Source: Halorubrum tebenquichense DSM 14210 (GTDB lineage Archaea; Halobacteriota; Halobacteria; Halobacteriales; Haloferacaceae). From it: 64,000 nt of DNA. This document shows positions 25,515 to 38,148 of this stretch, in pieces. The notes under the pieces are model-generated. The model was not told the origin of the DNA, did not search any database, and worked only from the letters and a program-made list of their open reading frames with translations. The number at the start of each line of letters is the position of its first letter. The stretch's first letter is position 1. A program made the translations under genes and the position numbers. The DNA lies in the NCBI RefSeq assembly GCF_000337415.1, contig NZ_AOJD01000060.1:1-64000 (forward strand), written 5' to 3'.

Positions 25515-25570
25515 ATCCCGCTTGTGCCGCTACTGCTCACTTCGTTCGCAGATAGCGGGCACGGCGGGAT
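25515..25570. repeat. Long imperfect inverted repeat between the DUF1405-like gene and tRNA-Arg
   Basis: Arms 25515-25532 (ATCCCGCTTGTGCCGCTA) and 25553-25570 (TAGCGGGCACGGCGGGAT) pair over about 16 bp with one offset, leaving a loop of about 20 nt. The hairpin sits 22 nt after the upstream stop codon, so it could end that transcript or be a REP-like element. Beyond it, GTCGCGCCCGT at about 25607-25617 is an inverted copy of the tRNA 3' end (25637-25647). Confidence 0.55.
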
Positions 25571-25637
25571 CCTCGCGAGCGAACGCAGTGAGCGAGCGTG
25601 GAGCCAGTCGCGCCCGTGACTGAGCGAAGCGAGGGAA

Positions 25638-25710
25638 CGGGCGCGACGGGATTCGAACCCGCGATCGAGAGGTTAGGAACCTCTCGCCCTGTCCGCTAGG
25701 CCACGCGCCC
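25638..25710 (-). tRNA. tRNA-Arg (anticodon CCU)
   Basis: The 73-nt minus-strand sequence folds as a cloverleaf. The acceptor is GGGCGCG/CGCGCCC, the D stem GCCU/GGGC, the anticodon stem AGAGG/CCUCU with the 7-nt loop UUCCUAA (anticodon CCU), and the T arm GCGGG-UUCGAAU-CCCGU. The discriminator base is G and CCA is not encoded. The CCU anticodon reads AGG. No intron is seen. It is flanked by inverted-repeat sequence on its 3' side. Confidence 0.95.
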
Positions 25711-25763
25711 AGATCGGGGAGAGAAGACTGTACGGCGGAAGTGGATCGGCGTCGGAGCCGGCG

Positions 25764-26036
25764 TTACGCGCTGGTTTCCTTGTCGGTCTCGGTTTCGAGG
25801 TCGTCGAACTCGTCGTCCTCGTCGTTGACCACCGAGCCGCTGTCGTCGTCGTCCATCTCTTTCAGTTCCTCTTCGATCTCCTCGCGGCCCTTCTTGAACT
25901 CACCCATCGCCTGGCCGGTCGAGCGGGCCAGCTTCGGGATCTTGTTCGCCCCGAACAGCAGGACCAGCACGAGCAGGATGATGAGGAGCTCGGGCCCCAC
26001 CGGAAGACCGCCGAACAGTGGAATCACACTTACCAT
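25764..26036 (-). CDS. tatA: Twin-arginine translocase TatA/E family subunit
   Basis: A 90-residue protein with the TatA layout: a short N-terminal TM helix (VGPELLIILLVLVLLFGANK, residues 12-31), the FGANKIPKLARSTGQAMGEF hinge and amphipathic helix, and a highly acidic Asp/Glu tail. It forms the protein-conducting pore for folded exported proteins. Haloarchaea rely heavily on Tat, and several Tat substrates are encoded within a few kb (26140, 28043, 28474, 63113). No tatC is visible here. The ATG at 26036 follows a TATA-like CTTTTTG at about 26071 read on the opposite strand. Confidence 0.93.
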   Translation of the reverse strand: MVSVIPLFGGLPVGPELLIILLVLVLLFGANKIPKLARSTGQAMGEFKKGREEIEEELKEMDDDDSGSVVNDEDDEFDDLETETDKETSA

Positions 26037-26139
26037 CTCTGTCTCGCAGTAACCCTGTGGCGACTATAGTCTTTTTGCCTCTGTCGGATCCGCGCGGCCG
26101 CCGAGGACGTCCGAGCTCGAGCGGCGACCGCCGGACCGA

Positions 26140-27057
26140 TCAGTCCCACCCGGAGAGGTGCGTGAAGTACCAGTCCCCGTCGTAGCGGACGAGCGGAACG
26201 GCCTCCCCGTCGGTCGACAGCGCGTCGAGGACCGCCGCGAACGCGTCGGAGTGCGGCCGCGACTCGCGGTACTCGGAGTCGATCGCCGCGTCGAGAATCG
26301 CGCGCCGCTCCGGGCTCGGGTCGTCGAACGACCGACCCTGCTCCTCGCCGACGACCCGACGGAACCCGTCCGGCGACGAGGCGACGTGCTCCGCGCGAAC
26401 GGCGACGGTCCGGACCTCGACCGATCGCTCTTCTTCGAACCCGAACTGAAGCAGTTCGCCGCCCCACTCGACGCGCTGGCCGTCCTTCCCGGGGACGAAC
26501 CGCGAACGCTCCCGCGTCTCGGCGGACGCGTACGCGAACGTCACGTCGAACGGCGGATAGTGCGGCGCATGAACGAGACCCGCGTTCCCGAGCGCGTCGC
26601 GGACCGCGTCGCGGTCGCACGCGGGGAGGTCCGCGAACGAGACGTTCGACGGTGGGCCGAAGAGGAACGAATCGACGGCGTCGACCTCGACCGCGTACTC
26701 GTATCCCGTCACCGTGACAGAGCGGAGCGTCTCGGTCTCGACGCGGTGGAACGCCGGGCCGTCGGTGACGACGTACGGTGCCGAGATGTCCGGGCCGTAG
26801 TACCCCTCGACGGTCCCCTCGCCGCCGCCGATCGCGGTCCGCACGGCGGCTCGGCCGGCGTGGCCGACCATGTCGACGGAGGTGCCGAAGGTGTTCGAAA
26901 CGCCCGCGGGCGACGCCTCGTCAAGCCTGAACACGGTCTCGTCGGCACCGTCGTTCCCGAGGCCGGCGTCGAGACATCCGGACAGCGCGGTCGCCGAGGC
27001 GGTCGCGGTCAGCAGTGCCACTCGACGGCGGGTCGGGCGGCGTGGAGGGCGGGACAC
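26140..27057 (-). CDS. Tat-exported lipoprotein of unknown function
   Basis: A 305-residue protein from a GTG at 27057. The signal peptide has RRPTRRRVALLTATASATAL with a lipobox LSGC near residue 28, so it is predicted to be a Tat-type lipoprotein anchored in the outer leaflet. The frame is open upstream, but those residues look like shadow coding. The mature part contains beta strands and two cysteines (LPACDRD), with no named domain. It lies between tatA (same strand) and the peroxiredoxin (divergent). The exact start is uncertain; GTG was chosen because it leaves a normal n-region. Confidence 0.65.
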   Translation of the reverse strand: MSRPPRRPTRRRVALLTATASATALSGCLDAGLGNDGADETVFRLDEASPAGVSNTFGTSVDMVGHAGRAAVRTAIGGGEGTVEGYYGPDISAPYVVTDGPAFHRVETETLRSVTVTGYEYAVEVDAVDSFLFGPPSNVSFADLPACDRDAVRDALGNAGLVHAPHYPPFDVTFAYASAETRERSRFVPGKDGQRVEWGGELLQFGFEEERSVEVRTVAVRAEHVASSPDGFRRVVGEEQGRSFDDPSPERRAILDAAIDSEYRESRPHSDAFAAVLDALSTDGEAVPLVRYDGDWYFTHLSGWD

Positions 27058-27211
27058 GCGCGGTGCTACCGCGGCGATCCACTTGGTCTCTGTCCCGACT
27101 CGGGTCGAATCGTCGCCTCCGATCGTACCGAGGACGGGCCGCCCGAAGGCGACGGACCGACTCGAATTCCGCCGTCGAAACCGTGATACGCCCGGCCGCC
27201 GACGACCAGAT

Positions 27212-27679
27212 ATGCCACACGTCGGCGACGACGCTCCCGACTTCACCGGATCGCTCGTGGACGGCGACATCGCGCCGTTCGAACTCGCCGATCACCTCGG
27301 CGACGAGCCTGTCGTGCTCGCTTTCTTCCCGGCCGCCTTCTCGAACACCTGTACCGACGAGATGGAGGCGCTCCGCGACGGGTTCGACCGCGACGACTGT
27401 ACGCTGTTCGGCGTGAGCACCGACCTCCCGCACGCGCTCGCCGCGTACCGCGCCCAGTACGACCTCCCGTTCGCGCTCGTCGGCGACCCGGACCACAACG
27501 CGATCGAGGCGTACGACGTGATCGAGGACTTCGAACGCTACGGCGTCGAGACGGTCGCCCAGCGCGCGGTGTTCGTTATCGACGCGGACGGCACCGTGAC
27601 GTACCGCTGGCTCGCGGACAACGCGGGACAGGAGCCGGACTACGACGAACTCGACGAAGCGGTCGACGAGGCGGCCTGA
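27212..27679 (+). CDS. Peroxiredoxin (AhpC/BCP-like)
   Basis: A 155-residue thiol peroxidase. PHVGDDAPDFTGSLVDGDIA is the N-terminal strand, FFPAAFSNTCTDEMEALRDG carries the peroxidatic Cys at about residue 48 with the Thr/Ser three residues earlier, and FALVGDPDHNAIEAYDV and QRAVFVIDADGTVTYRW complete the thioredoxin fold. A second Cys (DDCTLFGVSTDL) lies near residue 68 and might resolve the sulfenic acid. The ATG at 27212 follows a weak TATA (GATACG) 28 nt upstream. It would reduce peroxides using an unidentified thioredoxin/glutaredoxin partner. A perfect small hairpin, CGGAGT-TCGG-ACTCCG, follows the stop. Confidence 0.9.
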   Translation: MPHVGDDAPDFTGSLVDGDIAPFELADHLGDEPVVLAFFPAAFSNTCTDEMEALRDGFDRDDCTLFGVSTDLPHALAAYRAQYDLPFALVGDPDHNAIEAYDVIEDFERYGVETVAQRAVFVIDADGTVTYRWLADNAGQEPDYDELDEAVDEAA

Positions 27680-27681
27680 AG

Positions 27682-27697
27682 CGGAGTTCGGACTCCG
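27682..27697 (+). terminator. Hairpin just after the peroxiredoxin gene
   Basis: CGGAGT and ACTCCG form a perfect 6-bp stem with a TCGG loop, starting 3 nt after the stop codon. No U-run follows, so it may protect the 3' end rather than terminate. Confidence 0.35.
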
Positions 27698-27699
27698 TT

Positions 27700-28040
27700 A
27701 CGGGAGTCGAACGGGAATTTCGTCCTCCGCGGCTACAGCGACGCGCTACGGGCCTCAACGACAGACGGATCGATCTTCGGGGACCTTCCCGTGCCTGCCT
27801 TCGCGCCCTCGGTTCGACACGAGACGAGTCGTGACCCGACTCCTCAGATTCGTCTTCTCTGAAACGGCGGGTAGTCGGAGAATGCGTACCTGACAGTCGG
27901 TTAATCACATCAGATAGAGAAATGACTGCGATATGGCCGGCAACTCCGGTGTATGCGGCTCGTGGCGTCCAATAGGGCCAGATTGTTGAGGCGTGGAATG
28001 ACGTACAAAAAGCCTATGCCCACGTAATCATCAACTGACA
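27700..28040. other. Gene-free stretch at the left edge of an AT-richer segment
   Basis: I see no supportable gene, RNA or repeat in these roughly 340 bases. The composition changes near 27900 from the GC-rich background to a more balanced mix, continuing through the two Tat-exported genes to about 29480. The last part (TACAAAAAGC near 28003) could serve as the promoter for the gene at 28043. Confidence 0.6.
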
Positions 28041-28042
28041 CT

Positions 28043-28477
28043 ATGCCCTCCAGACGTGCGTTTCTCACGACAGGCGGAGCCATACTTGGCACGGCACTCG
28101 CGGGCTGTACGCTGTCGCCGAGTGAGCCCTCTACGGAGTCGTACCCGGCAACCACCCCAAACACGTTCTTCTCTTTCGACTGGGCTCCCGATCAGTCAGT
28201 ACTCACGGTCACGTTCGAGCGCGGGAACCGCCTCACGACCGAAAATACGGAACGTCTGAGCATTATCACAGAAGACGGGGACGAAAGGGAGACCGTCTGG
28301 GTCGGGCCTACGGAGAGAGATCCGGCGGCGACATTTCCACTCACACCGAAAGCGACGGTAGCCCACGAACTATCGGCTCCAGCAGAGACGCGGATTATAT
28401 GGACTCGATCTGAAGAAGCAAGAATACAGGCCGGAGCATGGCGTCCTGAAGTAGAAACGGAGGGTGCGAACGAATGA
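28043..28477 (+). CDS. Small Tat lipoprotein of unknown function
   Basis: A 144-residue protein starting MPSRRAFLTTGGAILGTALA, with a twin-arginine motif RRAFL and the lipobox LAGC at residues 20-23. The mature part is a compact beta-rich domain, FFSFDWAPDQSVLTVTFERG then RLSIITEDGDERETVWVG, similar in style to the immunoglobulin-like domain of haloarchaeal pilin-related proteins (impression only). Its stop overlaps the next start by ATGA. Codon usage is less GC-extreme than in flanking genes, which suggests later acquisition. No homologue is named. Confidence 0.7.
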   Translation: MPSRRAFLTTGGAILGTALAGCTLSPSEPSTESYPATTPNTFFSFDWAPDQSVLTVTFERGNRLTTENTERLSIITEDGDERETVWVGPTERDPAATFPLTPKATVAHELSAPAETRIIWTRSEEARIQAGAWRPEVETEGANE

Positions 28478-29415
28478 ACCGCCGTCAGTTTCTTGCCGGG
28501 ACTGGTACTGCTGTAGTCGGGGCCGCGGGTGGATACGGTGGTCTTCGTGTCGCTGATATCCGTCCGTACGATCCGGAACTTCCGACGGGCGACTCACCGC
28601 GTGAACGCATCGTCGCGGCGGCGAAACACCGTCACGCGGCCGATCATCGGGCAGTTACTCGGGTACGGGTCCTCGATGACTGGACCGGTGAAGCACCGTA
28701 CGATCTGGACGTGTTTCGACGGTGGTACCAGCATTCACGTCGTCGCCAACTCCGGGCGCTAACGACATACAAGGCACCGCTGGCTCGTGACCACCCGGTT
28801 CGTGATGAGTTAGGTGTCGAAGAGATGTTCCCCCACGAGACGGTCTTGGAGTTGGATCATTCGGTCCGGGTACTCAGAGACCCCGAGTATCTTCCGTCGA
28901 CCACTGTTTACTATCTCACTGACGGGAAAGCGATCTACGACCCTGACGCGCCGGCCCCAGACGGAGACACAGTTCGCGTCTCAGATGCGCACGCTTACAA
29001 TATCAGTCCCAATAGCTATCCTGGCGAATCGACTTGGATCGATTTTGTCCGGCCGCACCGGACTGAGTGGATGGAAACCGAAGCAGCAGCCGAAACCGTC
29101 ACGTACCGCGTTTCCGGTCCAGACACGTACGCGCAGGTCGTTCCATTTCCATCCGATATCAGTCGCCAGCTACAGCTCGGCGACTGTTGGATCGAGGTGA
29201 CACTCGGTCGTGACACGGGACGACTTCGACGAGTCGTCAACCACCGTGACGTTAGTATTGACGTACAGGGAACTTCCGAGCAATCGTTGACGCATCGTAT
29301 CGACACGAGATTCGACCGGTACGGTGAGACGACGGTCCATCCGCCTGCCGGAAGTATCGACCAGGATTTGACCACCCGCGTGAACGGACTCCTCAACGAT
29401 TTATTTACATATTAA
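28474..29415 (+). CDS. Tat-exported protein of unknown function
   Basis: A 313-residue protein with MNRRQFLAGTGTAVVGAAGG, a strong Tat signal (RRQFLAG). No Cys is placed for a lipobox, so it is probably a soluble or transiently anchored exported protein. The mature region is acidic with many aromatic residues and repeats of the type YRVSGPDTYAQVV and RRVVNHRDVSIDVQ; it may be a periplasm-like binding or structural domain. It is translationally coupled to the preceding lipoprotein (4-nt overlap), so the two probably act together. No family recognised. It lies wholly within the AT-richer segment. Confidence 0.7.
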   Translation: MNRRQFLAGTGTAVVGAAGGYGGLRVADIRPYDPELPTGDSPRERIVAAAKHRHAADHRAVTRVRVLDDWTGEAPYDLDVFRRWYQHSRRRQLRALTTYKAPLARDHPVRDELGVEEMFPHETVLELDHSVRVLRDPEYLPSTTVYYLTDGKAIYDPDAPAPDGDTVRVSDAHAYNISPNSYPGESTWIDFVRPHRTEWMETEAAAETVTYRVSGPDTYAQVVPFPSDISRQLQLGDCWIEVTLGRDTGRLRRVVNHRDVSIDVQGTSEQSLTHRIDTRFDRYGETTVHPPAGSIDQDLTTRVNGLLNDLFTY

Positions 29416-29681
29416 ACAGCATAATAATATGCCCGAACCAGTTTATCCCTGTTTACCGATAAATAAACCGTTTGGGCTGTTGAGATCCCGATTCCTGAAC
29501 AGTGATTCCGGATTGGTCATCCGATGGAAACGACAGGCTGAGTGATCCGTGGATCAGCTGTACTGAGCGATCGAGGTCGTCGAACCGTCGGAACCTGAGT
29601 GTTTCAACGGGGCCTACGGGGGTATCGATTTCAGAGGGCCTCGACGGACCCGAAGCCGTGTTCGGTCGGTTGATTCTTCGC

Positions 29682-31730
29682 TCAGACCGCGTCCCGCAGC
29701 GCATCGAGCGCCTCCGGGTTCTCCATCGAGGAGAGGTCGCCCGGGTCCTCGCCGTTGTAGACCGACTCGATCGCGCGCCGGATGATCTTGCCCGACTGAG
29801 TCTTCGGGAAGGCGTCGACGAACAGCAGTTCGCGCGGCCGGAACGGCTTGCCGTGCTCGTCGCCGACCAGGGCCCGCAGCTCCTCGCGGAGGTCGTCGCT
29901 CGGCTCCGCGTCGGGTTCGAGGACGACGTACGCGACGACTGCCGTCCCGGTGGTGTCGTCCGGGACGCCCACCGCCGCGGCCTGGTTGACGGCGTCGTGG
30001 TCGATGAGGACGCCCTCGATCTCGGCCGGGCCGACCTTCCGCCCGGCGACGTTCAGGGCGTCGTCGGCGCGGCCGTGGAGGAACCAGAAGCCGTCGTCGT
30101 CCTTCTGCGCGAAGTCGCCGTGGTCCCACAAGTCGGGCCACGTCGACCAGTACTCCTCTAAGTAGCGCTCGTCACCCGACCACAGCGACTTCGTCATCGA
30201 GGGGCAGGAGTCGCGCGCGACGAGGTAGCCGCGCTCGCCGGACTCCCGGACCGACTCGCCGGTCTCGTCGACGATGTCGATGTCCATCCCCAGTCCGGGG
30301 CCGCCGAGCGTACAGGGCTTCAGCGGCTGGTTCGGCATCGGCATCAGGAAGCAGCCGCAGATCTCCGTGCCGCCGGAGATGTTGATTATCGGGCAGTCGC
30401 CGCCGCCGACCGCGTCGTGGAACCAGCGCCACGACTCGGGGTCCCACGGCTCGCCGGTGGAGCCCAGTATTCGGAGCGAGGAGAGGTCGTGATCGTCGAC
30501 CCATTCGTCTCCGTGCTTGCGGAGCGCGCGGATCGCGGTCGGCGAGATGCCGAACTGCGTGATCGCGTGCCGGTCGATCAGCTCCCAGAAGCGGTCCGGT
30601 TCGGGGTGGTCGGGCGCGCCCTCGTACATCACCACCGTCCCGCCGAACGCGTGGTTGCCGATCAGCGTCCACGGGCCCATCATCCAACCGATGTCGGAGA
30701 CCCAGAAGAACCGGTCCGCGGGCTTCTGGTCGAAGCCGAAGTGGATCTCCTTCGCGCACTGCGTGAGGACGCCCGCGTGGGTGTGGACGATCCCCTTCGG
30801 CTCGCCCGTGGTCCCCGAGGAGTACAACAGCATCGACTCCTGGTCGCTCGGGAGGCGCTTCGTCTCGTACGTCGAGGGCTGCGAGCCGACCGCGTCCGCC
30901 CACGTCCGGTCGCGGTCGTCGTTCCACGGGACGGGGTCGGCGTCGTCAGCGCCGCCGCCGGCCGCGTTCGGGCCCTCGCCGTCGCTCGCGGGCGTCGCGC
31001 CGAGCCGGTCGTACACGACCACCTCTTCGACGTGGCCGGCGTCCGCGATCGCCTCGTCGGCGGTCCCCTTCAGCCGCACCTCGTCCCCCCGGCGGTAGAA
31101 CCCGTCGCCCGTGAACAGCACGGACGGCTCCCCGTCCTCGATCCGGGTCGCGGTCGCCTCGCGCCCGAACCCGGAGAAGATCGGCACCGCGATCGCGCCG
31201 ACCTTCAGGCAGCCGTAGAGGATCGAGACGACCTCGGGCACCATCGGCATGTACAGCCCGACGGTGTCGCCGGTCTCGATCCCCGCCTCCGTCAGGTAGT
31301 TCGCGACGCGGTCGCTCTGCCGGCGGAGCTCGTGGTAGGTGATTTCGCGGACGTCGCCCGGCTCCCCCTCCCAGAGCAGCGCGACGCGGTTACGGTTCGG
31401 GGAGTCGGCCGCGGCGTGGCGGTCGACGACGTTGTGCGCGACGTTGACCTCGCCGCCGGGGTACCAGTCGGAGAACTGCGGGCCGTCGCTGTCGTCGCGC
31501 ACCGCGTCGTAGTCGGTGTAGAAGTCGAGATCGAGGTAGTCGACGATCTCGTCCCAGAACCAGTCGACCCCGGACGCCGGCTCGCCCGGGACCTCCGAGG
31601 TCGTCCGCTCGATCAGCTCCTCGTAGTCGTCGATCCCGTACTCGCGCATGAACGCCGCGACGTTCGTCGACTCGGCGAACGCCTCGGTCGGCTCGTGTAC
31701 GACCTCGTCTATCCCCTCGTACTCGTCCAT
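29682..31730 (-). CDS. Acetate/acyl-CoA ligase, AMP-forming (Acs-like)
   Basis: ANL-superfamily ligase (682 residues) that activates a carboxylate through an acyl-AMP. The N-terminal Acs cap covers residues 1-90. The ATP-binding motif YSSGTTGEPKGIVHTHAG lies near 295-312, SGGTEICGCF (A5) near 450, the A7/A8 hinge FLHGRADDALNVAGRKVGPAE near 555, and the catalytic-lysine region FPKTQSGKIIRRAIESVYNG near 645. The length and C-terminus resemble acetyl-CoA synthetase, but the W414-type region cannot be assigned by eye, so acetate versus a longer acid is open. It is downstream of gyrA on the same strand with a 136-nt gap. The ATG at 31730 is the family start. Confidence 0.88.
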   Translation of the reverse strand: MDEYEGIDEVVHEPTEAFAESTNVAAFMREYGIDDYEELIERTTSEVPGEPASGVDWFWDEIVDYLDLDFYTDYDAVRDDSDGPQFSDWYPGGEVNVAHNVVDRHAAADSPNRNRVALLWEGEPGDVREITYHELRRQSDRVANYLTEAGIETGDTVGLYMPMVPEVVSILYGCLKVGAIAVPIFSGFGREATATRIEDGEPSVLFTGDGFYRRGDEVRLKGTADEAIADAGHVEEVVVYDRLGATPASDGEGPNAAGGGADDADPVPWNDDRDRTWADAVGSQPSTYETKRLPSDQESMLLYSSGTTGEPKGIVHTHAGVLTQCAKEIHFGFDQKPADRFFWVSDIGWMMGPWTLIGNHAFGGTVVMYEGAPDHPEPDRFWELIDRHAITQFGISPTAIRALRKHGDEWVDDHDLSSLRILGSTGEPWDPESWRWFHDAVGGGDCPIINISGGTEICGCFLMPMPNQPLKPCTLGGPGLGMDIDIVDETGESVRESGERGYLVARDSCPSMTKSLWSGDERYLEEYWSTWPDLWDHGDFAQKDDDGFWFLHGRADDALNVAGRKVGPAEIEGVLIDHDAVNQAAAVGVPDDTTGTAVVAYVVLEPDAEPSDDLREELRALVGDEHGKPFRPRELLFVDAFPKTQSGKIIRRAIESVYNGEDPGDLSSMENPEALDALRDAV

Positions 31731-31866
31731 CTCGTCCGGGGATTTTCGCGGCGACAGTAAGTAACTTTCCTGAAGGACCTACCGGGGGTCGGCAGTTCAA
31801 CTCCGCACACGCGCCCGGAGGGCGGTCGGGAGACCGGAACCGGGGCGGTTTCGTCGCGCGGGGCGA

Positions 31867-36305
<4,439 letters not shown>

Positions 36306-36327
36306 TTACTCCAGCTAATTGCCGTCG

Positions 36328-36337
36328 GTTTATAAAC
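36328..36337 (-). promoter_or_regulatory. TATA box of the gyrBA operon
   Basis: GTTTATAAAC is a perfect palindrome and an ideal archaeal TATA element, 29-38 nt upstream of the gyrB ATG. The transcript would be essentially leaderless. Confidence 0.7.
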
Positions 36338-36480
36338 CCGACGCACGCCCGCGCGCGTGAACGGCCGCCACGGACCCCGCACGGCGCACTCGGCCCGGTT
36401 CGACCGGGGTTCTCGTCCGGGCCCGCGGTGTGGCGACGCCTCCCACAGCTACAAGCCGCCGCCGGCCGTACGCCCCGCCG

Positions 36481-37692
36481 ATGCTACCGATCGCGGACTC
36501 CTTCGAACACGTTCATCGCGGCTGCGAGATCCGGTTCGGACGGGGACGAGTCGCCGACCTCGGCGGCTGGCTCGGCGACCGCGGCCTCAACGACGCCCTC
36601 GTCGTCTGCGGCTCGAACACCGGCGCGAACGACGGCCTGATGGACCCGATCCGAGACGGACTCGGCGACCGGTTCGCGGGGACCTTCGACGGGACCACCC
36701 CGGACAAGCGGATCGAGACCGCCTACGACCTCCTCGACGCGCGGGCGGAGGCGGGGGCGGACGTCCTCGTCGCGGTCGGCGGCGGCGCGAGCCTCGACGT
36801 CGCGCGGCAGTCGACGCTGCTCGCGGCGGACGGGCGGGACCTCGACGACCTCCGCGCCGACGCGGAGTCGGGACCGGACGCGCTCGGCGAGCTGGCACCC
36901 GGGTCGGAGCCGGCCCTCCCGGTCGTCGTCGTCCCGACGACGTTCGCGGGTGCGGACCTCTCGGCGGGCGGGTCGTTGGCGGTGTTCTCGGCCGACGAGT
37001 CCCCGACCGATCAGCCGGTGTCCGTCAGCGGGAGCGGCGCGTGGCCGATCGCGGACGTCGCCGACCCGGCGCTGTTCGAGACGACGCCGCGGTCGGTGCT
37101 CGCCGGGTCGGCGATGAACGGGTTCAACAAGGGCGTCGAGACGCCGTACGCCCGCGACGCCTCCCCGGTAAGCGATGCGACCGCGGTCCACGGCCTCCGG
37201 CTCCTCTCGGACGCGCTCCCGCACGTCGCGGGCGACCGGCCGTCGAGCGAGGCGGCGACCGACCGCGCCGTCGTCGGGGCGCTGCTCGTCCAGCTCGACC
37301 GCAAGCTATCCGTCATCCACGCGTTCGGCCACGGGTTCGCCCGCCGCTACGACGTCCAGCAGGGCGCGGTCCACGCCGCGATTGCGCCCCACGCGCTGGC
37401 GTACCTCTTCGACGAGGTCGACGCGAGCCGCCGGGCGCTCGCGGCCGGGCTGGGCGTCCCGACGGAGGGCCGCGACGACGACGCGGTCGCAGAGGACGTC
37501 GTCGCGGCGGTCGCCGCGGTCCGGGACTCGCTCGACGCCCCGAGCCGGCTCCGGGACCTGCCCGAGACGGACGAGGACGACCTCCCGTCGATCGCCGAGT
37601 TCGTCGCCGAGGACCCGCCGATGGCGCGCGCGCCGGCCGACCTCGACGCGACCGCAGAGGGGATCCTCGGCGTGTTGCGCGCGGCCTGGTAA
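36481..37692 (+). CDS. Iron-containing alcohol dehydrogenase-like protein
   Basis: A 403-residue protein of the Fe-ADH/glycerol dehydrogenase superfamily. The NAD-binding GGGASLDVARQSTLLAADG lies near residues 98-116, the PTTFAGADLSAGGSLAVFSA segment near 150-170, and the metal-binding helices MNGFNKGVETPYARDASPVS and HAFGHGFARRYDVQQGAVHA near 280-300 (HxxxH-type ligands HAFGHG present). The first metal ligand Asp of classical ADHs is not obvious in the SAGGSLAVF region, so metal binding may be altered. The ATG at 36481 was chosen over an upstream in-frame ATG at 36430, which gives an unlike leader. Substrate unknown. Confidence 0.85.
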   Translation: MLPIADSFEHVHRGCEIRFGRGRVADLGGWLGDRGLNDALVVCGSNTGANDGLMDPIRDGLGDRFAGTFDGTTPDKRIETAYDLLDARAEAGADVLVAVGGGASLDVARQSTLLAADGRDLDDLRADAESGPDALGELAPGSEPALPVVVVPTTFAGADLSAGGSLAVFSADESPTDQPVSVSGSGAWPIADVADPALFETTPRSVLAGSAMNGFNKGVETPYARDASPVSDATAVHGLRLLSDALPHVAGDRPSSEAATDRAVVGALLVQLDRKLSVIHAFGHGFARRYDVQQGAVHAAIAPHALAYLFDEVDASRRALAAGLGVPTEGRDDDAVAEDVVAAVAAVRDSLDAPSRLRDLPETDEDDLPSIAEFVAEDPPMARAPADLDATAEGILGVLRAAW

Positions 37693-37719
37693 TTCGGGAC
37701 GGCGCGGCGAGAACCGATC

Positions 37720-38148
37720 CTACGAGTCGGCCGCGTACGTCTCCAGCGCGGTCAGCCGCCCGTCCTCGACGTCGAAGGCGTCGACGAACGCGAACAGCTC
37801 CTCGCCGGCCGCGTCGAGGAGCCTCCCTCGGGCCGCGACGCCGGGCCCCGCGGGGTAGACGCGCTCGACGACGTGGGTCGTGTCCGTGTCCGGCCGCTCG
37901 TCGCGCATGAACGCGACGAAGCGGTCGCGGCCCTCGAAGGTCCGGTCGGGGCGTCGCTGGACGAACGCGGGATCGAGCAGCGACCGCAGCCGGTCGTACT
38001 CGCCGGCGTCGAGCGCGTCGTAGTACGCTCTGACGAGGGCGACGGGACCCCGTTCGTCCCTCTCGTCTCCCGGACCCTCCCCGTTAGCGTCGCCGTCCTG
38101 CCGCCCGCTCTCCGGCTCCGCCCCGTCCGCCTCACGCCGCGAGGGCAT
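37720..38148 (-). CDS. NTF2-like/SnoaL-type small protein
   Basis: A 142-residue protein with an acidic, low-complexity leader (ADGAEPESGRQDGDANGEGP), then the NTF2-like fold: VRAYYDALDAGEYDRLRSLL, a beta strand with RTFEGRDRFVAFMRDE, and EELFAFVDAFDVEDGRLTAL. Such domains are polyketide-cyclase-like pockets or serve as dimerisation modules; the ligand is unknown. Its start overlaps the stop of the PhoU/TrkA-C gene by 17 nt, so both are likely read together. Confidence 0.8.
   Translation of the reverse strand: MPSRREADGAEPESGRQDGDANGEGPGDERDERGPVALVRAYYDALDAGEYDRLRSLLDPAFVQRRPDRTFEGRDRFVAFMRDERPDTDTTHVVERVYPAGPGVAARGRLLDAAGEELFAFVDAFDVEDGRLTALETYAADS

Noticed and set aside
29453-29704. An 83-codon minus-strand open frame between the Tat-protein gene and the acyl-CoA ligase
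   Set aside because: The last part reads somewhat like protein, but no start or family fits and the frame overlaps the ligase stop region. Stop codons are rare in this DNA, so chance is likely; at most a decayed remnant.
36357-37910. A 517-codon Arg/Gly/Pro-rich frame over the iron alcohol-dehydrogenase-like gene
   Set aside because: Shifted-frame shadow; the true gene in the other frame has clear motifs.
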